From assembly GCA_028877275.1 (NCBI GenBank), contig JAPPFP010000003.1:1-51473 (forward strand): 51,473 bases of DNA, given 5' to 3'. Within the stretch, counting starts at the first letter, position 1. Each line of letters opens with the position of its first letter. Source of the stretch: Acidobacteriota bacterium (GTDB taxonomy: Bacteria; Acidobacteriota; Thermoanaerobaculia; Multivoradales; Multivoraceae). The notes under the pieces are model-generated. The model made no database searches. It worked only from the letters and a program-made list of their open reading frames with translations, and had not been told where the DNA came from. Shown one piece after another: positions 1 through 6,593 of the stretch. The position numbers and the translations under genes are program-made.

Positions 1-256
1 GGTTTTTTCAAGGGTTGGATTAAAAGGTTTTGTTTTGAAACGGTTTTGTTAAAGCGGTTTTTGGCCGTGGGGGCGGGGTTATTCTCCCCGGCGGCCCCCA
101 CTGGGGGGTTTAAATGGGGCGCGGGCTTTGGGCGGGCGGCCCTGTTGTTTCGGGCTCGCCGCTTCGCGGCTCCGCCCGGGGCGGGTCGGAAGACCCGCGC
201 ACCCAGAGCGACGACCCGAGCTACGTTACGATCAACCAAGCGGGAGCGGGATCACG
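1..256. other. Contig start: AT-rich low-complexity end, then a repeat module; no gene
   Basis: The first ~60 bases are rich in T runs and GGTTTT-like words, unlike the very GC-rich remainder. That is typical of a badly resolved contig end rather than real sequence. From about 151 the composition is normal. Positions 157-170 hold a CGCCGCTTCGCGGC palindrome and 181-198 a perfect 7-bp hairpin, both members of the dispersed repeat described separately. Open frames here have no recognisable protein content, so I call no gene before 257. Confidence 0.6.
155..206 (+). repeat. Dispersed composite repeat, copy 1 (palindrome + GGAA-loop hairpin + GCGCACCCAG)
   Basis: Three modules follow in order. 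The palindrome CGCCGCTTCGCGGC is at 157-170. The hairpin GCGGGTC-GGAA-GACCCGC is at 181-198. The tail GCGCACCCAG is at 197-206. The same order recurs at 16721-16770, and parts recur at 486, 10443, 28906, 46122 and 51301. It lies just upstream of the small gene at 257. The function is unknown; it could be a REP-like element or a transcribed RNA hairpin. Confidence 0.6.
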
Positions 257-472
257 ATGAAGGAAGCGGACGTCACGATCGACAACATTGGGCGCATCGT
301 CGCCGACCTGAACAGCGAGATCCTCGATCTTCGGGAATGGCGCATCCGCGTCGACGAGCAGATGAAGCACGTCGCCATGAAGGAGGACCTGGCGAACCTC
401 CGCGTTTGGATGATGGGCACGACCCTCACGGTTGGCGCCCTGATCGTCGCCGCGATCAAGCTCATCCCCTGA
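257..472 (+). CDS. Small hypothetical protein with C-terminal membrane helix (71 aa)
   Basis: I do not recognise a named family. Residues 1-50 are charged and predicted helical, with regularly spaced hydrophobic residues (VTIDNIGRIV, LNSEILDLREW), as in a short coiled coil. Residues ~50-70 form one hydrophobic segment (WMMGTTLTVGALIVAAIKL) ending two residues before the stop. This plan resembles phage hemolysin XhlA-type or small membrane-anchored coiled-coil proteins, but the resemblance is architectural only. The ATG at 257 was chosen because GGGAGCGGG lies just upstream and the longer frame from 128 reads through the repeat. No phage genes are near, so a prophage remnant is unproven. Confidence 0.55.
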   Translation: MKEADVTIDNIGRIVADLNSEILDLREWRIRVDEQMKHVAMKEDLANLRVWMMGTTLTVGALIVAAIKLIP

Positions 473-485
473 CTGGGACACTACG

Positions 486-500
486 CTGGGTGCGCCGGCG
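486..500 (-). repeat. Dispersed repeat core, 15 bp
   Basis: CTGGGTGCGCCGGCG occurs here, at 28906-28920, and as its reverse complement at 51353-51367. It sits in the 52-bp gap between the small gene ending at 472 and the end of the outer-membrane gene at 525. It continues into GCACCGACA, which also follows the hairpin at 16746-16763. Confidence 0.6.
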
Positions 501-524
501 CACCGACACCGGCACGGGCGGTTG

Positions 525-2585
525 CTAGAAGCGAACCGCGATGCCGGCGACGACCCGGCGGCGCAACTGATCCGGATCGTGGCTGGAGTCGACCGGGAGA
601 TGCCCGCGGCTGAGTTGCATCTCGAGCTGCAGGGCCCAGTTCTGGATGCCGGTGCCGGTGACCCAGGGCAGTCCCTGCGTCAGCAGAAGCTGCAGGCGCT
701 CGACGGAGAGCACCGAGTTCGGGCCGGCGGGCGGGAACCGGGCGTCGCGGGCGACGGGCGACAGTTCCTGGTCCACCCGGCGGAAGGCGAGCAGAACGCC
801 GGTCGCGCTGCGCTCGAACTGGGTGTCGATGCTGGCGATCACGTAGCGGACCTGGTTCTCGAGGTTGTTGCCGGTACCGTCGACGGCGCGGAGCAGGCCG
901 CCGCCGCCCGAGGCGGCCGATGAGCTGATCCGGGTCAGGATCTTCTCGCCCAGGCGCTGCTGCAGCCCGAAGTGGAGTTCGGCGACCTGGTCGCCGTCGA
1001 GCAGCAGCAGGCTCTCCAGCCGTTCGAAGATGTCGCGGCTGAAGTACAGCCGGACACTGTCGGCGAACTGGCGCTGCGTGACACCGAACTCGACGCGGCT
1101 GCTGTCGTCCGTGGCGCCGAGCCGCCGGCTCAACTCGATCCGGTAGCAGTGCTCGAAGGTGGCGGTGCAGGCGTCATCGTCGTGGTACTGCACCTGCAGG
1201 AAGTCGCGGAAGAGGAGGTGTTCCGAGTCGACCCTCTCGCTGGCGGAGACGGCGGCCAGCCAGTTGGAGCCCAGTTCGACGACGAAGCCGGCGCGGGGCG
1301 TGAAGGAGACGTTGCCGTCGCTCAGCGTGCTGAACATCCCGTACTCGAGAACGACGGTGGGCTGGATCTCCCAGTTGCCGTGGCTGAACACGTCGAAGCG
1401 CTGGTGGGGATCCTCGCCCCAGGTCGAGAACCGGCCGTTCCCGTAGGCCTGTCGCTCGCGGTAGCTGAGTCCGGCTTCGAGCGAGGTGTTGGCGGTGATC
1501 TGCCGTTCGTAGCCGCCCCGGAACTCGAGGGTCGTCGAGGACATCGGCGAGTCGATGGCCGCCAGCGCCAGGCTGTGCAGGCCGCTCTGACCGGCGTAGA
1601 GGTCGCCGAAACCGTGGTGGAAGTTCTGGTCGGCGGTGTACCGGGCCTCGAAGTGGGCGCCGCCCCCGCCGGCCGCCTGTTCGACCCGCAGACCGTAGCT
1701 TTCGAGGCCGGCGAACGGGGTCGGGCCCCAGTCGTCCCAGGCCGCTGCGTCTCCGCCGTGGAAGCGGTGCCGCTGGGATGTGATCTGGACGTTCGAACCC
1801 CGGTGGTTCACGTCCAGGGCGAAGGCCTGGCTGTCCCCGAGCTGCTGGTGATCTTCGTTGAACACCTGGCGCTCGAACTCGCGCAGGTCGGACCGCAGGG
1901 CGAGCTGCGTCTCGCCGAAGCGGCTGCGCAGATCGACCTGACTGCCGAGCACCCGGGCGCCGGCGTCGCCGCCCGCGTCCTCGATACCAGACAGGGTTCG
2001 CAACTCGGCCTCGAACCGCTCGCGCTGGACCGCCGACTCGAGCGCCCAGTCCTGATCGTCCGCGATCGCCTCAGCGATCTGGATCTGGCGCAGGACGTCG
2101 CTCGGTATGCGCTCCCGGACGGACCAGAAATCCTCCTCGCCGGCGCCCGTGTTCTCGCTGGCGGGCCGGCGCTCGCGGGCGCTCAGTTCGAAGTCGAGGG
2201 ACTGGGCCGACTCGCCCGTCGTGCGCACGAGTTCGGCGACGGCCGGGGCGAATCCCGGCCGGTGCGCGATCACGCGGTAGACGCCGGCCGGCAGGGGCTG
2301 GAAGGCGTAGCGGCCGAAGCGGTCGGTCGTCGTCCTGCGCTTGCTGCGATCGGCGACGTCGTAGACGTAGACGCGGGCCGCGGGAAGCGGCGCCTTGCCG
2401 GCGTGGACCCGACCGACGAGCCGCCCGGCCGTTGGATCGCCCAGGCTCGGCAGGTCCAGGCCGGCCTGGAGCGGCGCGGTGCCCAGGAGGGCGATGGCGG
2501 CGACAGGCGCCAGGACTCCGGCCGAGAGCATGGGCACTCGCGCAGCGGTCGACCGGGAGTCGCCGGGATGCGTCCGGCAGGTCAT
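525..2585 (-). CDS. Outer-membrane barrel protein with carboxypeptidase-regulatory-like N-terminal domain
   Basis: The 686-residue product is probably a large outer-membrane protein. A hydrophobic signal segment (VLAPVAAIALLGTAPLQAG) comes first. Next is a carboxypeptidase-regulatory-like beta-sandwich, LVGRVHAGKAPLPAARVYVYD through GRYAFQPLPAGVYRVIAHRPG, as found at the N-terminus of many TonB-dependent-receptor-like proteins. A charged helical linker precedes ~450 residues of alternating aromatic/polar strands. The chain ends in ...VAGIAVRF with the C-terminal Phe typical of barrels. I see no TonB plug domain, so it is not a standard TonB receptor. The ATG at 2585 is preferred over the GTG at 2597, because that GTG lies inside a TATAGT -10 box. 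Its ligand is unknown. Confidence 0.7.
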   Translation of the reverse strand: MTCRTHPGDSRSTAARVPMLSAGVLAPVAAIALLGTAPLQAGLDLPSLGDPTAGRLVGRVHAGKAPLPAARVYVYDVADRSKRRTTTDRFGRYAFQPLPAGVYRVIAHRPGFAPAVAELVRTTGESAQSLDFELSARERRPASENTGAGEEDFWSVRERIPSDVLRQIQIAEAIADDQDWALESAVQRERFEAELRTLSGIEDAGGDAGARVLGSQVDLRSRFGETQLALRSDLREFERQVFNEDHQQLGDSQAFALDVNHRGSNVQITSQRHRFHGGDAAAWDDWGPTPFAGLESYGLRVEQAAGGGGAHFEARYTADQNFHHGFGDLYAGQSGLHSLALAAIDSPMSSTTLEFRGGYERQITANTSLEAGLSYRERQAYGNGRFSTWGEDPHQRFDVFSHGNWEIQPTVVLEYGMFSTLSDGNVSFTPRAGFVVELGSNWLAAVSASERVDSEHLLFRDFLQVQYHDDDACTATFEHCYRIELSRRLGATDDSSRVEFGVTQRQFADSVRLYFSRDIFERLESLLLLDGDQVAELHFGLQQRLGEKILTRISSSAASGGGGLLRAVDGTGNNLENQVRYVIASIDTQFERSATGVLLAFRRVDQELSPVARDARFPPAGPNSVLSVERLQLLLTQGLPWVTGTGIQNWALQLEMQLSRGHLPVDSSHDPDQLRRRVVAGIAVRF

Positions 2586-2595
2586 GTTGAGAATC

Positions 2596-2601
2596 ACTAT
2601 A
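2596..2601 (-). promoter_or_regulatory. -10 box TATAGT, 10 nt before the start
   Basis: On the minus strand TATAGT is followed by 10 nt and then the ATG at 2585, with no purine-rich ribosome site between. The transcript would start within a few bases of the ATG. I see no convincing -35 element. Confidence 0.4.
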
Positions 2602-2618
2602 GCGGACGCTGTGCCGGG

Positions 2619-3352
2619 TCAGGCGTGGGTGCGGGCCGCGGCGAAGAGGATGACCTTCCCGGCGCCCGCGGCCTTGAGAGTACGAGCGGCCCTGCCGGCG
2701 GTGGCGCCGGTGGTCACGACGTCGTCGACCAGGAGCACGACGCGGTCCCGGACCGCGGCGGGCTTGCGACAGGTGAAGGCGATTCCCGGATTCACCAGCC
2801 GTTGAAGGCGGCCGCGGCCGACCTGCGGTCTCCCCAGGGTTCGCCTTCTCAGCGCCGGCGACAACGGCCGCCCGAGACGCCGGGCGAGCGGCCGGGCGAT
2901 CGACTCGGCGTGGTTGCGGCCGCGAGCGAGCCGCCGGCGCCAGTGCATCGGCATGGGTACGACAACGTCGACACGTCGCAGCTCGATTCCCAGGCGCGTG
3001 CTGGCCTCGTCGGCGATGTGGCGGCCCAGGTAGTCGAGGCGGCGGTACTTCAGGCCCAGGATGACCTGGTCGACCGGTGGGCGGTAGACCCAGAGCCAGG
3101 AGAAGCCGTCGCAACCGTCCGGGCGGTCCACACGGCCGCGGCCCGGGTCGGAGCTTCGAGCAGCCGCCGGCACGGCTTGCACAGCCCGAGTTCCCGTTCG
3201 GCGGGTGCCGAGCAGGCGAGGCAGGGCCGGGGCAGCAGCAGCCAGGTGGCGAAGGTCAGGAGGCGACGCGCCAGCCGACAGACGTTTTGGGCCGCTGATC
3301 CGTAGAAACAGGTGGGCAGTCTTCTTCGGGTGGGTGGGCCGTTTGCGCTCAT
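2619..3352 (-). pseudogene. comF: ComF family phosphoribosyltransferase, split by a frameshift
   Basis: ComF proteins combine an N-terminal zinc ribbon with a phosphoribosyltransferase domain and support DNA uptake in competent bacteria. The ribbon (PCLACSAPAERELGLCKPCRRLL) reads in the frame that starts at 3352. The transferase domain (WVYRPPVDQVILGLKYRRL, then VVPMPMHWRRRLARGRNHAE and the PRPP loop VLLVDDVVTTGATA) reads in a different frame that ends at 2619. The apparent start of the second frame at 3182 is a GTG inside the ribbon's own CTG TGC codons, so it is not a real start. The switch must fall in about 3080-3150, probably in the GGCCGCGGCCG-rich stretch at 3130-3145. A one-base deletion in the assembly would explain it, as would a true mutation. 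Confidence 0.75.
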
Positions 3353-3384
3353 TCCTGCCGACCAGGACGGATTCAGCCCGCGTC

Positions 3385-3390
3385 TATACT
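3385..3390 (+). promoter_or_regulatory. -10 box TATACT for the outer-membrane gene at 3419
   Basis: TATACT lies 28 bp before the TTG start at 3419. This leaves a leader of about 20 nt that contains the AAGGAG ribosome site. No clear -35 is visible. Confidence 0.45.
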
Positions 3391-3418
3391 GCCCGGCGCG
3401 CGGACCAAGGAGACTCTC

Positions 3419-3970
3419 TTGACCTCACGGAAACGAAAGCTACGCGCGGCCGTCGTGCCGGCGCTGGCGACGGTTCTCCTGCTGCTCGCGGGCGCGGCGA
3501 GCGCCGGCGCCCAGGGGAAGTACAGCTACACCCTCTCGCTTGGGCCGACGTTCGGCGGCAGCCTGGACGGAAAACCGGACAGTGGTCTCGACCACGCGGG
3601 GTTCCTGGCGAGCTTCTCCTGGCGGACCCAGCCGCGCACCTCGGTCGGCGTCCGGGTCGGCAGCACGGACCTGAGCGGCGACCAGGTCGGCGCCCTGGCC
3701 AGCCCCACCTTCCGCTACGCGACGATCTCCGGCGAGTACCGTTTCAACGACCTCTACTACGAGTCGGGCGTGTTCATGGGCCTCGGCGTGTACCAGCTCG
3801 GCGACGGCGTCGAGAGCGACGAGGGAGTCGGCCTGACGGTGGGCGTGACGGGTGACTTCCCGATCAACGAGCGGTTCTCGATCATGGTCGAACTGGTGGG
3901 CCACTACGCGGACCTCGACGCCGCCAGCACCCACGCCACCGTTCACGCCGGGGTCGCGTACCACTTCTGA
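3419..3970 (+). CDS. Outer-membrane beta-barrel protein, about 20 kDa
   Basis: The 183-residue product has a signal peptide (VVPALATVLLLLAGAASAGA, cleavage near AGA-Q). It then has about eight amphipathic strands (YSYTLSLGPTFGG, ATISGEYRFND, YYESGVFMGLGVY, RFSIMVELVGHYADL) and ends in HAGVAYHF, a C-terminal Phe barrel signature. Size and plan match OmpA/OmpX/OmpW-type eight-stranded barrels; the exact role is unknown. The TTG start is supported by AAGGAG six bases upstream, and no ATG or GTG precedes the signal peptide. It is followed after 31 bp by tRNA-Ala. Confidence 0.7.
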   Translation: MTSRKRKLRAAVVPALATVLLLLAGAASAGAQGKYSYTLSLGPTFGGSLDGKPDSGLDHAGFLASFSWRTQPRTSVGVRVGSTDLSGDQVGALASPTFRYATISGEYRFNDLYYESGVFMGLGVYQLGDGVESDEGVGLTVGVTGDFPINERFSIMVELVGHYADLDAASTHATVHAGVAYHF

Positions 3971-3978
3971 GGGACTGC

Positions 3979-3984
3979 TACACT
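3979..3984 (+). promoter_or_regulatory. -10 box TACACT before tRNA-Ala
   Basis: TACACT is followed by GC-rich sequence, and the mature tRNA starts 18 nt downstream, so a short 5' leader is expected. The -35 region would lie inside the end of the preceding gene and is not conserved. Confidence 0.35.
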
Positions 3985-4001
3985 CGCGCGCCGCCGAACG
4001 T

Positions 4002-4077
<76 letters not shown>

Positions 4078-4096
4078 CGTTTCGGCCGCGCCCGCG

Positions 4097-4696
4097 CTAG
4101 CCCTCCGGGCGCGCGCTGTCCAGCATGGCCAGGAACGCCTGGCGCTGTTCCCGCATCGTCGCGCCCGGGCCGACTGCCCGCAGATACCAGGGACCGCCGG
4201 GCGCTTCGATCACCGCTCCGAAGAGCGCCCCGTCGTGCAGGTCGGTCGTCGGAAAGCTGCCGATCGTGCTCGCCTTGACCGTTCCCTCCAGCTCGATCCA
4301 GGTACGGCGGACGCCGCCGCTCTCCCGGCTCTGCGTGGTGGGCTCCGGAGCCCCCGGCGGGAGGACGACCTGGCTCTTCCAGCGCTCCACGTTCGCGGCC
4401 GCGCCGCCTCCTCCGCCGGGCCCGAAGTAGTACGCCGAGATCTCCCCCGGACCGCCGGAACCCGGGATCCCGGCCTCGAGCATGCGCATCGCCGACCTCG
4501 GCTCGAGGCGGTTCCACGCTGCCGGAAGCGCGATCGACAGTCCGCTGGCGCTGATCGGTTCCGAGAGTTCCACGGGCGCCGTGGCCTCCTGGGCGGCGCC
4601 TCCTTCAGCCGGCGCGTCCGCGCCGCACGCCAGCAGCAGGAGCGTGAGGCCGAGAGCGGGTGCCCGGCCCCTCGGGCCGGCGGTTTCGATGTTCAT
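4097..4696 (-). CDS. Putative lipoprotein, unknown function
   Basis: The 199-residue product begins with a signal segment and a lipobox-like site (LTLLLLACG, Cys ~24), so it is probably lipid-anchored. A low-complexity Ala/Glu/Pro linker follows. The ~130-residue globular part contains LSIALPAAWNRLEPRSAMRM, YYFGPGGGGGAAANVERWKSQV and LFGAVIEAPGGPWYLRAVGP. This pattern is typical of small secreted lipoproteins whose precedents have no assigned role. GAGGA lies just before the ATG, and a TATCCT box at 4740-4735 faces away from the tRNA-Sec promoter, so the two genes diverge. Confidence 0.6.
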   Translation of the reverse strand: MNIETAGPRGRAPALGLTLLLLACGADAPAEGGAAQEATAPVELSEPISASGLSIALPAAWNRLEPRSAMRMLEAGIPGSGGPGEISAYYFGPGGGGGAAANVERWKSQVVLPPGAPEPTTQSRESGGVRRTWIELEGTVKASTIGSFPTTDLHDGALFGAVIEAPGGPWYLRAVGPGATMREQRQAFLAMLDSARPEG

Positions 4697-4737
4697 GGCT
4701 GTGTTCCTCGTCTGGTTCCGGGTCGGAAAGCCGAGGA

Positions 4738-4743
4738 TATGCT
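4738..4743 (+). promoter_or_regulatory. selC: -10 box TATGCT for tRNA-Sec
   Basis: TATGCT ends 6 nt before the first base of the mature tRNA at 4750. Transcription could therefore start at or next to the 5' end, as known for some selC genes. It overlaps the opposite-strand TATCCT of the lipoprotein gene. Confidence 0.4.
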
Positions 4744-4749
4744 GACCGC

Positions 4750-4849
4750 GGAAGCGCTCGGGGGCTGGTGCCTCCTGCGGTCTTCAAAACCGTTGTCCGG
4801 GGCGTCATGCGTCGCCGGGGGTGGGTTCGATTCCCATGCGCTTCCGCCA
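4750..4849 (+). tRNA. selC: Selenocysteine tRNA (anticodon TCA)
   Basis: A 100-nt tRNA with the hallmarks of tRNA-Sec. It has an 8-bp acceptor stem GGAAGCGC/GCGCTTCC, discriminator G and encoded CCA. The D stem has six base pairs (GGGGGC-TGGT-GCCTCC). The anticodon stem GCGGT/ACCGT encloses CTTCAAA, with TCA at 4784-4786. A long variable arm follows, then the T arm GTGGG-TTCGATT-CCCAT. It decodes UGA as selenocysteine with SelB and a SECIS element, so the organism should make selenoproteins. No selA, selB, selD or recognisable selenoprotein gene lies in this window. Confidence 0.95.
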
Positions 4850-5001
4850 ATTGGCTCGGCGACAAGCTCCGCTTCGGGCTCCCATTCGCCCCAGGCACTT
4901 AGCTCGCCTGTATGCAACCCGGGGTACAGCCGGCTCCACGCCGCCCGGATCGCGGCGCTCACCGGCGTTTGCGGCAGGGAAACCCAAGTGGTGAGGCGGC
5001 G

Positions 5002-5007
5002 TATACA
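5002..5007 (+). promoter_or_regulatory. -10 box TATACA, 5 nt before the ATG at 5013
   Basis: TATACA is separated from the ATG by only five bases and there is no ribosome site. Transcription is predicted to begin at the start codon itself, or just before the second in-frame ATG at 5019. Confidence 0.45.
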
Positions 5008-5012
5008 GTCGC

Positions 5013-6593
5013 ATGTTGATGAATCTCGTTCCTTCTCGCGGCTTGGCTGCAACGACCACCGCTCTCGGATTGCTCCTCCTGTCTGCGTCGGGCTTCGCCC
5101 TGAACCTGGATCAGCCCACCTTCGTCGACGACATCGCTCCGATCCTCCATGAGAACTGCGCCTCCTGCCACCAGCCGGAGGAAATCGCGCCGATGTCGCT
5201 GCGTACCTATGGCGAGGTACGCCCCTGGGCGCGTTCGATCGCCCGGGCCGTTGAGAACCGCGAGATGCCTCCGTGGGACGCCGACCCGGGCTACGGTCCG
5301 TGGGCGAACGACATCAGCCTGAGCGAGGACGAGATCACAGTGATCACGCGGTGGGTCGCCTCAGGCGCACCGCGGGGCGAGGGCGAGGCACCAGTCTACG
5401 AACGCCCCGCCGAGCAGGCCGAGTGGGCCTTTGGCGAACCCGACTGGGTGTACGAGTTCGACTCGTTTGACGTCGCCGCCGACGGTCCGGATCAGTTCGC
5501 GATGATCCCGATCGCGCCAGGCTTCGAGGAGGACCGTTGGATCCGCGCCGTCGAAGTTCAGCCCGGCGACCGCGAGGTACTCCACCACTTCATTCTGTGG
5601 CGAGCATCCGAGGCCAGCACCGAGGTCCAGGACGCTTGGATCGACGCTTGGGCGGCCGGCGTTGGAGCGACCGAGCTCCCCGCCGGCACCGCGCGCTTCC
5701 TGCCCAAGGGGCGCGGACTGCTCGGCGACTTCCACTACCACCCGAACGGCACGGCCTCGACCGATAGAACCCGGATCGGGGTTTGGTTCGCCGAGCCCGA
5801 AGAGGTCGAGAAGGAACTCGTCAACCTCTGGGTGATGAACGCCGCCTTCAGAATCCCGGCCGGCGACCCAAACTACGAGGCCCGAGCCAGCCACGTTTTC
5901 TCCCAGGGTGTCGTCGTGCGCTCCCTGGCCCCGCACATGCACTATCGCGGAAAGGACATGAAGTACACCGCGCACCTCCCCGACGGCGAGGAGCGGGAAC
6001 TGCTCAGCGTCAGCCGCTACGACTTCAATTGGCAGACGTCCTACGAGTTCCAGGAGCCGGTCGAGTTGCCGGCGGGGACCCGGATCGAGGTGACCGCCCA
6101 CTGGGACAACTCGGCGGAGAACCCGCACAACCCGGACCCGACAGTCGACGTCACCTGGGGCGGCGAATCGACCGACGAGATGCTGATCGGCTTCGTGGAC
6201 TACGTGGCCGCCGAAGGCCTCAGGCCGAAGCCGGCCGGCGCCGTGCTCACCAAGTTGGCCGAGTTGGCCAAGACTCATCCAGGGCAAGCTTGGCGGTTCG
6301 ACGTCACTCCGATGCCGGGAAGGGGAATCGAGCCCACCGCCATTCTTCTGCCGCGCGATGGCAGCTCGGGCGGCTGGTACGTGCAGCTCGGCACCCTTGC
6401 CTTGCCGGCCCCGATCGTCGACATCGTTTGGGACGGCAACCACGTCACGGCCACGGCCGAAATCCCCGGGCAGCCCAGGAAGATCGAGGGAACGGTCCAG
6501 GAGGACGGCTCCCTGTTGATGGACCTGGGATTCGGCGAGATCACCGGCACGCCGGCCGAGAACGAGACGCCGGCTACCCTGCCGACCGGTTGA
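5013..6593 (+). CDS. Secreted cytochrome c with copper type II monooxygenase-like domain
   Basis: The 526-residue product has a signal peptide (TTTALGLLLLSASGFA). A c-type heme site CASCH follows (Cys49, Cys52, His53), with PMSL (Met61) as a candidate axial ligand. Residues ~140-400 resemble the fold of copper type II ascorbate-dependent monooxygenases (PHM/DBH family). Likely metal ligands are His191-His192 (LHHFILW), His241/His243 (DFHYHPNG), His308/His310 (APHMHYRGKDM), His363 (TAHWDN) and Met390 (STDEM). Electrons could pass from heme to copper in the periplasm; the substrate is unknown. Heme attachment would use the ccm operon at 34164-40205. The C-terminal ~120 residues have no assigned domain. 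It overlaps the next gene by 4 bp. Confidence 0.75.
   Translation: MLMNLVPSRGLAATTTALGLLLLSASGFALNLDQPTFVDDIAPILHENCASCHQPEEIAPMSLRTYGEVRPWARSIARAVENREMPPWDADPGYGPWANDISLSEDEITVITRWVASGAPRGEGEAPVYERPAEQAEWAFGEPDWVYEFDSFDVAADGPDQFAMIPIAPGFEEDRWIRAVEVQPGDREVLHHFILWRASEASTEVQDAWIDAWAAGVGATELPAGTARFLPKGRGLLGDFHYHPNGTASTDRTRIGVWFAEPEEVEKELVNLWVMNAAFRIPAGDPNYEARASHVFSQGVVVRSLAPHMHYRGKDMKYTAHLPDGEERELLSVSRYDFNWQTSYEFQEPVELPAGTRIEVTAHWDNSAENPHNPDPTVDVTWGGESTDEMLIGFVDYVAAEGLRPKPAGAVLTKLAELAKTHPGQAWRFDVTPMPGRGIEPTAILLPRDGSSGGWYVQLGTLALPAPIVDIVWDGNHVTATAEIPGQPRKIEGTVQEDGSLLMDLGFGEITGTPAENETPATLPTG

Noticed and set aside
3050..3052. TGA ending the comF zinc-ribbon frame, considered as a selenocysteine codon because tRNA-Sec is nearby
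   Set aside because: Sequence in that frame after about 3130 is already unlike ComF, whereas the family sequence continues in another frame. A frameshift explains it better.
972..3305. Very long open frames opposite or out of frame with real genes (for example 972-3305 plus, 26280-28991 minus, 42489-45764 minus upstream of 44318)
   Set aside because: They are rich in Arg, Gly, Pro and Ala, show no domain signatures, and mirror recognised genes. High GC lowers stop frequency in the other frames.
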